Assembly: GCA_027036915.1 (NCBI GenBank)
Contig: JALWCD010000013.1
Coordinates: forward strand, 1 to 5,092
Origin: Thermodesulfatator sp.
GTDB lineage: Bacteria; Desulfobacterota; Thermodesulfobacteria; Thermodesulfobacteriales; Thermodesulfobacteriaceae
DNA length: 5,092 bases
Reading direction: 5' to 3'
A program made the translations under genes and the position numbers. Under the pieces are notes generated by a model, which searched no databases, was not told the DNA's origin, and saw only the letters and a list, made by a program, of their open reading frames with translations. Of the stretch, positions 1 to 5,020 are shown one piece after another (the stretch's first letter is position 1; each line of letters begins with the position of its first letter).

Positions 1-1453
1 GAAAGGTGTAGGGCTGGTCCTCGGCCAGGATTTCCTGAAAACGGTCGTAGATCTTTTTACGTTTTTTTCGGTCGAAGGTCCGGCGGCCCTCCTCGAGCAG
101 GCGGTCCACCTCCGGGTTGGCGTAGGAGACGAAGTTTAGTCCCGGGGGTTTGATCTTGCTTGAGTGCCAGATGTCGTAGAGGTCGGGCTCCGGGCCGGTG
201 GTCCAGCCCAGGATCACGGCCTCAAACCGCCGCTTGTCGATGAACTCGTGGATGAAGGCCGTCCATTCCACGGTGCGGATGTGGACCCGGATGCCGATCT
301 CCGAAAGTCGTCGCTGGATGATCTGCGCGGCAAGGAGCCGGGAGAGGTTTCCCTGGTTGGTAAGGATGGTGAACTCAAAGGGCCGGCCGTCTTTGTCCAG
401 CACTCCATCGCCGTCGGTGTCGCGCCAGCCGGCACGAGCAAGAAGCCTTTTGGCCCGCTCGGGATCGTAGGGATAGCGTTTGACATTGGGATTGTAAAAC
501 CAGGTATCCGGTTTGTAAGGGCCGGTGGCCGGGACCCCCAGGCCGAAAAGGACCCCGTCCACGATCTCGCGCTTGTCGATGGCGTAGGAAAGCGCCTGAC
601 GCACCCGCCGGTCCCGGAAGAGGGGGTGTCTGAGGTTGTAGCCCAGATAAGTGTAAGAAAAGGCCAGGTATTTGTATTTGCGGAATCGGGAGAGGAAGGC
701 CCGGGAATTGGTCTGCCGGGCGTACTGGAGCGGGGTAAGATTCATCCAGTCGATGCCCCCGGCCTTAAGCTCCATGAACATGGTGGCCGGGTCCGGGATG
801 ACCCGGAAGATGATCCAGTTGAGGTAGGGGCGTCCGGCGAAATAGTCCGGATTAGCGGAAAGGACAATCTTTTCCTGGCTTCGCCATTCCTTGAAGCGAA
901 AAGGGCCGGTTCCCACCGGATGACGCCCGAAATCGGTGCGGGTGAGGTCTTTTCCCTGAAGAAGATGTTTGGGAAGGACCACCAGGTTACCCCAGGAGGA
1001 AAGGGCCGGGGCGAAGGGTTTTTTGTAGTGCACCCGGAAAGTGTAGCGGTCCACCACTTCGGCCCGTTCCACCTCCAGGAAATCCCCGGCATAGGCCGTG
1101 GGGATTTTGGGGTCGGTGATGAGCTTGAAGCCGAACATCACGTCCTCGGCGGTGAATTCCACCCCGTCGTGCCACTTGACACCTTTGCGGAGATAGAAAG
1201 TGATGGTGCGGCCGTCGGGGGAGATCTCGTAGCTTTCGGCAAGGTCTCCCACCAGGTTGAGGTAGGGATCGTACTTGACGAGACCGTTAAAGATGAGACC
1301 GGCCACTTCGTGGCTTGCGGCATCCGTGGCGAGCATGGGAATGAGGGTGCTCGCATCCCCGATGGTCCCGATCACCAGGGCGTCGCCGTAGTCCTGGGCG
1401 GAAAGAGAGGGGGAAAACAGGAAGAGGAGGACCACCAGAAAGAGGCTTCTCAT
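1..1453 (-). CDS. ABC transporter substrate-binding protein, family 5 (peptide/nickel type), 3' end cut by window
   Basis: A periplasmic solute-binding protein of the oligopeptide/dipeptide/nickel class, which captures its ligand and delivers it to an ABC permease. I read 484 codons and the frame is still open at the left edge. Full members usually run about 500-560 residues, so only the C-terminal tail is missing. The N-terminus is a clear Sec signal peptide, with hydrophobic residues 4-13 and likely cleavage after SLSA at 19. There is no lipobox Cys, so the mature protein is probably soluble rather than a lipoprotein. Family hallmarks include AEDVMFGFKL near residue 105, VGTGPFRFKEW near 179, NPDYFAGRPYLNW near 200, RRVRQALSYAIDKREIV near 280 and an Asp-rich loop DTDGDGVLDKDG near 345. 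The start ATG directly follows the TAA of the upstream gene, and I see no good Shine-Dalgarno, so translation is probably coupled. The ligand cannot be deduced. Permease genes may follow to the left, unseen. Confidence 0.96.
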   Translation of the reverse strand, partial: MRSLFLVVLLFLFSPSLSAQDYGDALVIGTIGDASTLIPMLATDAASHEVAGLIFNGLVKYDPYLNLVGDLAESYEISPDGRTITFYLRKGVKWHDGVEFTAEDVMFGFKLITDPKIPTAYAGDFLEVERAEVVDRYTFRVHYKKPFAPALSSWGNLVVLPKHLLQGKDLTRTDFGRHPVGTGPFRFKEWRSQEKIVLSANPDYFAGRPYLNWIIFRVIPDPATMFMELKAGGIDWMNLTPLQYARQTNSRAFLSRFRKYKYLAFSYTYLGYNLRHPLFRDRRVRQALSYAIDKREIVDGVLFGLGVPATGPYKPDTWFYNPNVKRYPYDPERAKRLLARAGWRDTDGDGVLDKDGRPFEFTILTNQGNLSRLLAAQIIQRRLSEIGIRVHIRTVEWTAFIHEFIDKRRFEAVILGWTTGPEPDLYDIWHSSKIKPPGLNFVSYANPEVDRLLEEGRRTFDRKKRKKIYDRFQEILAEDQPYTF

Positions 1454-2464
1454 TTAAAAAGGACCGCTTACCAGAGGGAATTGATAGGAAAAGTAAAGAC
1501 GCAGTCCCTTCTTGCGGACATATTCCCGCACCTGCGGAGAGGTCTGGTAGGTAACCAGGAGGGGGAAGAGCCTGCGGCCGGGAAGCCACCGCTCCACCTC
1601 TTTGAGATGTCGTAGAAACTGGTCCACATCCCGCTTTTTGAGCTGGGTTTTAGCCTCCCCGATCACGTAAAACCTTTCCCCGTTCCGGCGAATCACACCG
1701 TAAATGTTCACCTCTATCCAGCGTTCATGCCCCACCTGCAGATATTCCCTGCGGAAGGGCTCTTCCACCTCAAAACCCTCCTCCGCAAGGAGCCGGGGCA
1801 ACCCCACAAAGGCCCGGTCCTCAAGGAGATAGCCCACCGCATGCGCCAGGCCCCCGAGCTGTTCCCGGGTGACTCGATGATCTTTGTTGAGTTTTTCGAG
1901 ATTTTCGGTGAGCTTGGTGAGGATCTTCCAGATATCCTCCTTTTCCTTCCTGAACTCCTCACGGAGACCATCTATACTCCGATTGGTCTCCTTCTGGGCT
2001 TCTTTAAGGGCTTCTATCTCTTTTTGGGTTTCCTTCTGGGCTTCCTTGAGGGCTTCTATCTCCTTCTGGGTCTCCTTCTGGGCTTCTTTAAGGGCCTCTA
2101 TTTCCCTCTGTGTCTCCCTCACCGCCTCCTTAAGGGCCTCTATCTCTTTCTGGGTCTCCTTCTGCGCTTCCTTGAGGGCCTCTATCTCCCTTTGGGTCTC
2201 CCTCACCGCCTCCTTGAGGGCCTCTATCTCCCTTTGGGTCTCCTTCTGCGCCTCCTTAAGGGCCTCTATCTCCCTCTGTACCCCTTCCAGGGCGAGATGG
2301 AAATTCCTCTGCGCCTGGATGAGCTCCTCAAGGAGGGCCTCCAGTCTATCAAACCGTTCCTCCCATCGCCGGGTGGCCTCAAGCTCCTCGAGGAGGGCCT
2401 CGAAAATTCTCCGATAGAGGGGATCCTGAACGTCCTGAATGAGGAGTCTTATGGTTTCAAACAT
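1454..2464 (-). CDS. Coiled-coil protein with seven 14-residue repeats and a C-terminal PD-(D/E)XK nuclease-like domain
   Basis: 336 residues. Residues 1-63 are helical and acidic. Residues 64-161 are seven consecutive 14-residue repeats of the type REIEALKEAQKETQ, giving heptads with I and L alternating with Q/V and T in the core. Helix continues to about 200. A C-terminal domain (about 203-336) has EVNIYG at 251-256, then FYVIGEAKTQL at 265-275 followed by a helix DVDQFLRHL. That strand-E-x-K-strand-helix layout matches the PD-(D/E)XK nuclease-like fold seen in the DUF3782-like coiled-coil proteins common in thermophiles and cyanobacteria. The family name is from memory and no biochemical role is known to me. 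The residue before IYG is Asn where the catalytic Asp would be expected. ATG 2464 was chosen because it avoids overlapping thpR and follows a GGAGGGG, although the spacing is 15 bases. An in-frame upstream start at 2509 would add 15 residues and overlap thpR by 35 bases. No signal or membrane segment is seen. It is probably cytoplasmic. Confidence 0.9.
   Translation of the reverse strand: MFETIRLLIQDVQDPLYRRIFEALLEELEATRRWEERFDRLEALLEELIQAQRNFHLALEGVQREIEALKEAQKETQREIEALKEAVRETQREIEALKEAQKETQKEIEALKEAVRETQREIEALKEAQKETQKEIEALKEAQKETQKEIEALKEAQKETNRSIDGLREEFRKEKEDIWKILTKLTENLEKLNKDHRVTREQLGGLAHAVGYLLEDRAFVGLPRLLAEEGFEVEEPFRREYLQVGHERWIEVNIYGVIRRNGERFYVIGEAKTQLKKRDVDQFLRHLKEVERWLPGRRLFPLLVTYQTSPQVREYVRKKGLRLYFSYQFPLVSGPF
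1982..2275 (-). repeat. Seven tandem 42-bp coding repeats (14-residue coiled-coil unit)
   Basis: Contiguous in-frame repeats with no spacers encode residues 64-161 of the coiled-coil gene. Copies 1, 3 and 5 read REIEALKEAQKETQ. Copies 6 and 7 begin with K, and copy 7 ends in N. Copies 2 and 4 carry AVRET in place of AQKET, so copies 1-4 look like two rounds of an 84-bp double unit. At the DNA level the copies differ mostly at third codon positions (for example ctt/ctc, aag/aaa), so the protein pattern is better preserved than the bases. The repeat keeps a strict heptad phase (42 = 2 x 21). Confidence 0.93.
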
Positions 2465-2474
2465 GGTTTTGATT

Positions 2475-3041
2475 TTATTCCCCTCCTGAGACGAACTCAA
2501 CCGTCTCAAGAGCCGTGTACACGGCTCCCTCGGGGTGAAGCCGGCTGCGATAAAAGGTAAGGCCTTTCACGCGGAAGGTCTTCCGGGGGACGGAGAGTTC
2601 CGCGGCCCGGCGCCGGAGCATCTCCCCCTGACGGGGGTCCTTCACCCTACCGAGCGTAAGATGGGGATGAAAGGGTCTCCTTTCCGGCGGAAACCCGACC
2701 TTTTTGAAGGCCTTCTCCAGTTTGCGGTGAAGTTCAAGCAGAGGTTCGAGTTCCCCGGAAAGACCCACCCAGACCACCCGTGGCGCACTTTTCTCCGGAA
2801 AGAATCCTATTTCCGAAAGGGCGAGTTCAAAGGGTTCAAAATCCCGGGCGGTCCTTTCCGCGGCTTGCACCAGGGTCGGGAGTTTCCCCTCCGAAATCTC
2901 TCCGAAGAATTTGAGCGTGAGGTGAAACCCCTCCGGCCGCACCCAGCGCACCCCGGCTCCCACGGTACGCAGCTTCCCCTGAAGCCCGCGGAGGATCTCC
3001 TTGATCTCTTTCGGTAAGGCCACGGCCAGAAAACAGCGCAT
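2475..3041 (-). CDS. thpR: RNA 2',3'-cyclic phosphodiesterase (2H phosphoesterase, LigT family)
   Basis: 188 residues, the usual length for ThpR/LigT. The enzyme opens 2',3'-cyclic phosphate ends of RNA (and joins 2'-5' ends in vitro) in the cytoplasm. The two signature HxTx motifs are present: HLTL at 40-43 in the context GFHLTLKFFG, and HLTL at 127-130 in the context PFHPHLTLGRVK. The N-terminus MRCFLAVALP and the late RSRLHPEGAVYTAL are also typical. The start ATG shares its A with the TGA of the nucleotidyltransferase gene upstream (TGATG), and a full AGGAGGT lies just before it, so the start is firm. The gene ends 10 bases before the coiled-coil gene. cinA-thpR adjacency is common in bacteria, and here two genes separate them. 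Its last codons also encode two RNA hairpins next to the following gene's ribosome binding site. Confidence 0.96.
   Translation of the reverse strand: MRCFLAVALPKEIKEILRGLQGKLRTVGAGVRWVRPEGFHLTLKFFGEISEGKLPTLVQAAERTARDFEPFELALSEIGFFPEKSAPRVVWVGLSGELEPLLELHRKLEKAFKKVGFPPERRPFHPHLTLGRVKDPRQGEMLRRRAAELSVPRKTFRVKGLTFYRSRLHPEGAVYTALETVEFVSGGE
2480..2486 (-). promoter_or_regulatory. Ribosome binding site of the coiled-coil gene, unusually far from its ATG
   Basis: GGAGGGG on the minus strand within the last thpR codons. It is followed by an A-rich 15-base spacer and then ATG 2464. The spacing is longer than the usual 5-9 bases, and no GTG or TTG lies between. An RNA hairpin abuts its 5' side. Confidence 0.6.
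2487..2527 (-). promoter_or_regulatory. Two adjacent RNA hairpins directly upstream of a ribosome binding site
   Basis: In the leftward transcript, a perfect 18-base palindrome (GAGCCGTGT plus its complement, 2510-2527) is followed after one base by a second inverted repeat: TGAGACG, 8-base loop, CGTCTCA (2487-2508). The second stem ends exactly where the GGAGGGG of the coiled-coil gene begins. Both lie in the 3' end of thpR. There is no U-tract, so this is not a standard terminator. A role in translation control or mRNA processing is inference. Confidence 0.5.
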
Positions 3042-3478
3042 CAGACCTCCTCTAACACCTTAATATCATCGAGATCCTGCGGCCGTCCGGAAGCCTTCTT
3101 GGACCGGATAAGATCCTCCCGGGAGACAAAATAAAGCTTTACCCCTTGAAAGTCAGCCTCAATTCTTCGCTTCCAGGCCTCCTCAAAAGAAAGTCCCGGG
3201 GTGCGCGTCTGGACATCAAGCCTTACCCGATCTTCAAACACCACAATTTCGTGTCTTAAAAGCTCCTCCGGAGAAATCAGGGCCGCGGTCCCCATCCGAG
3301 CCTCCTCAAGGGCCTTAAGAAGGCGCGAAGCATTTTCCAGTGTGGCCTCTATCAGGATATCTAAATCAAACGTCGCCCGGGGCACACCGTGATACACCGC
3401 GGCAATCCCTCCTATGATGAGATATTTAACCTGATTTCGTTCTAAGGATGCAAATATCTCGCGATAACGATTGAGCAT
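3041..3478 (-). CDS. Minimal nucleotidyltransferase, AbiEii/MNT-like, possible toxin of a two-gene module
   Basis: 145 residues of the DNA polymerase beta-like nucleotidyltransferase fold. Visible motifs are the IIGGIAAVYHG loop (GG at 23-24), RATFDLDIL with the metal-binding pair D38 and D40, a third acidic residue in VRLDVQ (D88), and a C-terminal FVSREDLIRSKKASGRPQDLDD (about 117-138) with conserved K127, R132, D135 and D138. These features are typical of AbiEii/DUF1814-like and related small nucleotidyltransferases, some of which are toxins that modify tRNA or other targets. Substrate and toxicity here are inference. ATG 3478 is the only plausible start: an in-frame TAA lies 13 codons upstream and there are no early GTG or TTG codons. 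A weak AAGG sits 6 bases before it. The gene starts inside the 68-residue upstream gene (53-base overlap, different frame) and ends overlapping thpR by one base. Base composition around its start is near 35-40% GC, far below its neighbours. Confidence 0.86.
   Translation of the reverse strand: MLNRYREIFASLERNQVKYLIIGGIAAVYHGVPRATFDLDILIEATLENASRLLKALEEARMGTAALISPEELLRHEIVVFEDRVRLDVQTRTPGLSFEEAWKRRIEADFQGVKLYFVSREDLIRSKKASGRPQDLDDIKVLEEV
3045..3051 (-). promoter_or_regulatory. Strong ribosome binding site of thpR
   Basis: AGGAGGT on the minus strand, a full match to the anti-Shine-Dalgarno, ends 3 bases before ATG 3041. It lies inside the last codons of the nucleotidyltransferase gene. It suggests thpR can be translated well independently of the inserted upstream pair. 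Confidence 0.8.
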
Positions 3479-3632
3479 TCGGTACCTTGGTTTTAAAAAG
3501 TTCGGGATTGAGACTTAAAATGAATTCCATAAATTCGTCGAAGGCCTCAAGTCTTTCCTCCGGGGAGAGTTTTCGAAACCACTCAACCTTGATTTCCAGA
3601 GTTTCGAGCTCTTTAAGAGTTCCGGTTTTCAT
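3426..3632 (-). CDS. Small helical protein, candidate partner of the nucleotidyltransferase
   Basis: 68 residues, not assigned to a named family. Residues 5-40 look fully helical, with LKELETLEIKVEWFRKLS then PEERLEAFDEFMEFILSLNPEL. The tail AQSLSRDICILRT looks like a short strand with basic residues. Small proteins with an LSPEERL...LNPEL core directly ahead of a nucleotidyltransferase gene are something I recall from thermophile genomes, which supports a paired function such as antitoxin or accessory subunit. That role is inference. ATG 3632 was chosen over an in-frame TTG at 3662 because it forms an ATGA overlap with the stop of cinA. There is no Shine-Dalgarno, so translation probably depends on termination of cinA. 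Its 3' end overlaps the next gene by 53 bases in another frame. It is AT-richer than cinA and thpR. Confidence 0.72.
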   Translation of the reverse strand: MKTGTLKELETLEIKVEWFRKLSPEERLEAFDEFMEFILSLNPELFKTKVPNAQSLSRDICILRTKSG

Positions 3633-4897
3633 GGGGTTTTCGCGAACCGATAGCGCGGACAAAGGTCTCCGGTAAGAAGATAGCGCCGCAGCCAGTCAAG
3701 GGCCGTAAAAGCCGTAAGGGTCTGGACCTCATGCCGGGTCCCGGGGAAGAGAAACCTCCGGGCCACGGTCTCGAAGGGCGTGGAGAGCCCGATCCAGACC
3801 GTGCCCACGGGTTTTTCCGGGCTCCCTCCGGCGGGGCCGGCGATCCCGGTGGCCGAAAGGGCGAAATCCGCTCCGAAACGCCTCCTTGCCCCTTCGGCCA
3901 TGGCGCAGGCCACCTCACGGGAGACAGCCCCGAAAAGCCGAATGAACCTTTCCGGAACCTCCAGCACCTCCACCTTGGCCCGGTTGGCGTAGGTCACGGC
4001 GCCGCCGAGAAAATAATCCGAAGAGCCCGGGATGCGGGTAATGAGGGAGGCCATAAGGCCCCCGGTGCAGGATTCGGCCACCGCAAGAGTCGCTCCGCGC
4101 GCGCGAAGCATCCGCCCGAGGACCAGCGGAAGCTCCTCCTCGTCTTCACCGAAAAGGTGCTCGGGGAAGCGGTCCTTAAGAAGCTCCACCACGGATTGCA
4201 CCCTCTCCCGGGCCTCGGTCTCGGTTTCGGCCCGGGCCGAAACCGTAAGGTGGACCTCCGGGAAGACCGGATAGAATCCGAACTCCACCCCGGAGATTTC
4301 GACCTCCTTTACGGCCCGGTTGATCTCGGCCTCCCGCAGGTCGAAAAACCGCAGGGTTCTGGTGAAAACCTTATCCTTCGGCGGGAATCTTTCTTCAAGG
4401 TAGGGTAGCACCTTCTTTTCGAAAAGCTCCCGAAACTGGGAGGGGACACCGGGCAGGAAAAAGAGAGGTTTTCCGCGATGCTCGAGGAAATAGCCGGCTA
4501 TGGAAAGATCTTCGGAGAGGGGTTTGGCGCCCTCGGGAAGGTGGGCCATACGATCCCGCAGGGTGTTCACCGGAAGCCCCTGGGCCCGTTCGTTCTCCCG
4601 GATGCGGGAGAGGATTTCTTCGTTCACCACCAGGCGCAGCCCCAGGGCCTCGGCCGCGGCCTCGCTGGTGAGGTCGTCCTCCGTGGGGCCGAGCCCCCCG
4701 CTTACGATCAGGAAATCCGTTTGCGGAAGGAGACGCCGGAGATGGAAGACGATGACCTCCCGGTCGTCGGGTACGGTGAGGATCTCTAGTACCCGATAAC
4801 CCCGACGGCTCAAGAGCCCCGCGGCCCAGAAACTGGTGGTGTTGGCCACCCGGCCGGAAACGAGTTCGTCCCCTACGGCGACTATAGCACCCCTCAT
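3629..4897 (-). CDS. cinA: CinA family protein: NMN amidohydrolase with N-terminal COG1058 domain
   Basis: 422 residues, full length for the two-domain CinA family. The N-terminal molybdopterin-binding-like (COG1058) domain has AIVAVGDELVSGRVANT at 4-20, GGLGPTEDD at 67-75 and LPGVPSQF at 148-155. In characterised members it hydrolyses ADP-ribose. The C-terminal PncC domain has AESCTGG at 274-280, GGAVTYANRAK at 298-308, GAVSREVA at 323-330 and SATGIAGPAGG at 348-358. It deamidates nicotinamide mononucleotide to the acid form in pyridine nucleotide salvage. Both domains look intact. The segment where many CinA proteins have N-x-x-G-T-A-P-G is diverged here (LSIAGYFLEHRGKP, about 131-144). ATG 4897 places the GDE motif at the usual distance from the N-terminus. 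The in-frame TTG at 4936 would add 13 unlikely residues. Only a weak GAG-type ribosome site is visible. It is the first gene of the leftward operon. Confidence 0.97.
   Translation of the reverse strand: MRGAIVAVGDELVSGRVANTTSFWAAGLLSRRGYRVLEILTVPDDREVIVFHLRRLLPQTDFLIVSGGLGPTEDDLTSEAAAEALGLRLVVNEEILSRIRENERAQGLPVNTLRDRMAHLPEGAKPLSEDLSIAGYFLEHRGKPLFFLPGVPSQFRELFEKKVLPYLEERFPPKDKVFTRTLRFFDLREAEINRAVKEVEISGVEFGFYPVFPEVHLTVSARAETETEARERVQSVVELLKDRFPEHLFGEDEEELPLVLGRMLRARGATLAVAESCTGGLMASLITRIPGSSDYFLGGAVTYANRAKVEVLEVPERFIRLFGAVSREVACAMAEGARRRFGADFALSATGIAGPAGGSPEKPVGTVWIGLSTPFETVARRFLFPGTRHEVQTLTAFTALDWLRRYLLTGDLCPRYRFAKTP
4222..4245. repeat. Perfect 24-bp palindrome inside cinA
   Basis: The half-site CGGTTTCGGCCC is followed directly by its exact reverse complement. 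In RNA this gives a 10-bp stem with a CCGG loop. It encodes the SARAET segment of CinA at about residues 220-225, a region with no known catalytic motif. A binding site or RNA structure is possible, as is chance in GC-rich coding DNA. Confidence 0.6.
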
Positions 4898-4934
4898 CCA
4901 AATTCTCAGGCTATCACGCCCCCCTGCCGCACAC

Positions 4935-4960
4935 AAGAGGGTCCTTCCAAGAGGGTTCTT
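4935..4960. repeat. 12-bp direct repeat, 14-bp period, upstream of cinA
   Basis: AAGAGGGTCCTT (4935-4946) and AAGAGGGTTCTT (4949-4960) match at 11 of 12 positions and are separated by CC. They lie between cinA and the AT-rich tract, next to a TTGACC on the plus strand. The arrangement would suit a regulator binding site, but the regulator is unknown. Confidence 0.5.
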
Positions 4961-4962
4961 TG

Positions 4963-5010
4963 TTGACCTTTTTTTTTATATTTTTTTTGTTATTATTAAA
5001 TAAAAGTTCT
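4963..5010. promoter_or_regulatory. AT-rich divergent promoter region between cinA and the rightward gene
   Basis: By hand count about 14% GC over 4961-5010, with runs of nine and eight T. Rightward, TTGACC at 4963-4968 resembles a -35 box and TATTAT at 4991-4996 a -10 box, but their spacing (22 bases) is too long. TGTTAT at 4988-4993 gives 19. Leftward, TATAAA (4980-4975) and AATAAT (4997-4992) are -10-like, without a good -35. The region very likely carries promoters for both directions, but exact boxes cannot be fixed by eye. Confidence 0.45.
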
Positions 5011-5020
5011 ATGAAAACCC

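Noticed and set aside
164..1615. Long plus-strand open frame of 483 codons
   Set aside because: It is antisense to the solute-binding protein gene, whose minus-strand reading has a signal peptide and all family motifs. The plus reading has none.
1982..2275. CRISPR-like array
   Set aside because: The 42-bp units are contiguous without spacers, are in frame, and encode a heptad repeat.
2487..2527. Intrinsic terminator between thpR and the coiled-coil gene
   Set aside because: There is no U-run after the stems. They are followed directly by a ribosome binding site.
1727..2560. Plus-strand open frames with Gly/Phe/Leu or Ser-rich repeats (also 1884-2417) that look membrane-like
   Set aside because: The repeats are the reverse complement of the 42-bp coiled-coil repeats. 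The minus frame gives perfect heptads and a recognisable C-terminal domain.
2535..3017. Plus-strand open frame of 160 codons
   Set aside because: Antisense to thpR, which shows both HxTx motifs on the minus strand.
3426..3632. Small gene as a frameshifted N-terminal part of the nucleotidyltransferase
   Set aside because: The nucleotidyltransferase begins with a normal family N-terminus at its own ATG, and an in-frame TAA at 3515-3517 lies upstream. The small protein ends with its own plausible tail.
3633..3662. TTG start of the small gene at 3662
   Set aside because: It would overlap cinA by 34 bases. The ATG at 3632 forms a classic ATGA junction.
3731..4408. Plus-strand open frame of 225 codons
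   Set aside because: Antisense shadow of cinA in GC-rich DNA, with no domain and no ribosome site.
4395..4901. Minus-strand open frame of 168 codons, Arg/Gly/Pro-rich
   Set aside because: Frame-shifted shadow of cinA. Composition is typical of an out-of-frame GC-rich reading.
4898..4936. TTG start of cinA at 4936
   Set aside because: It would add 13 residues not expected ahead of the conserved GDE motif. ATG 4897 fits the family N-terminus.
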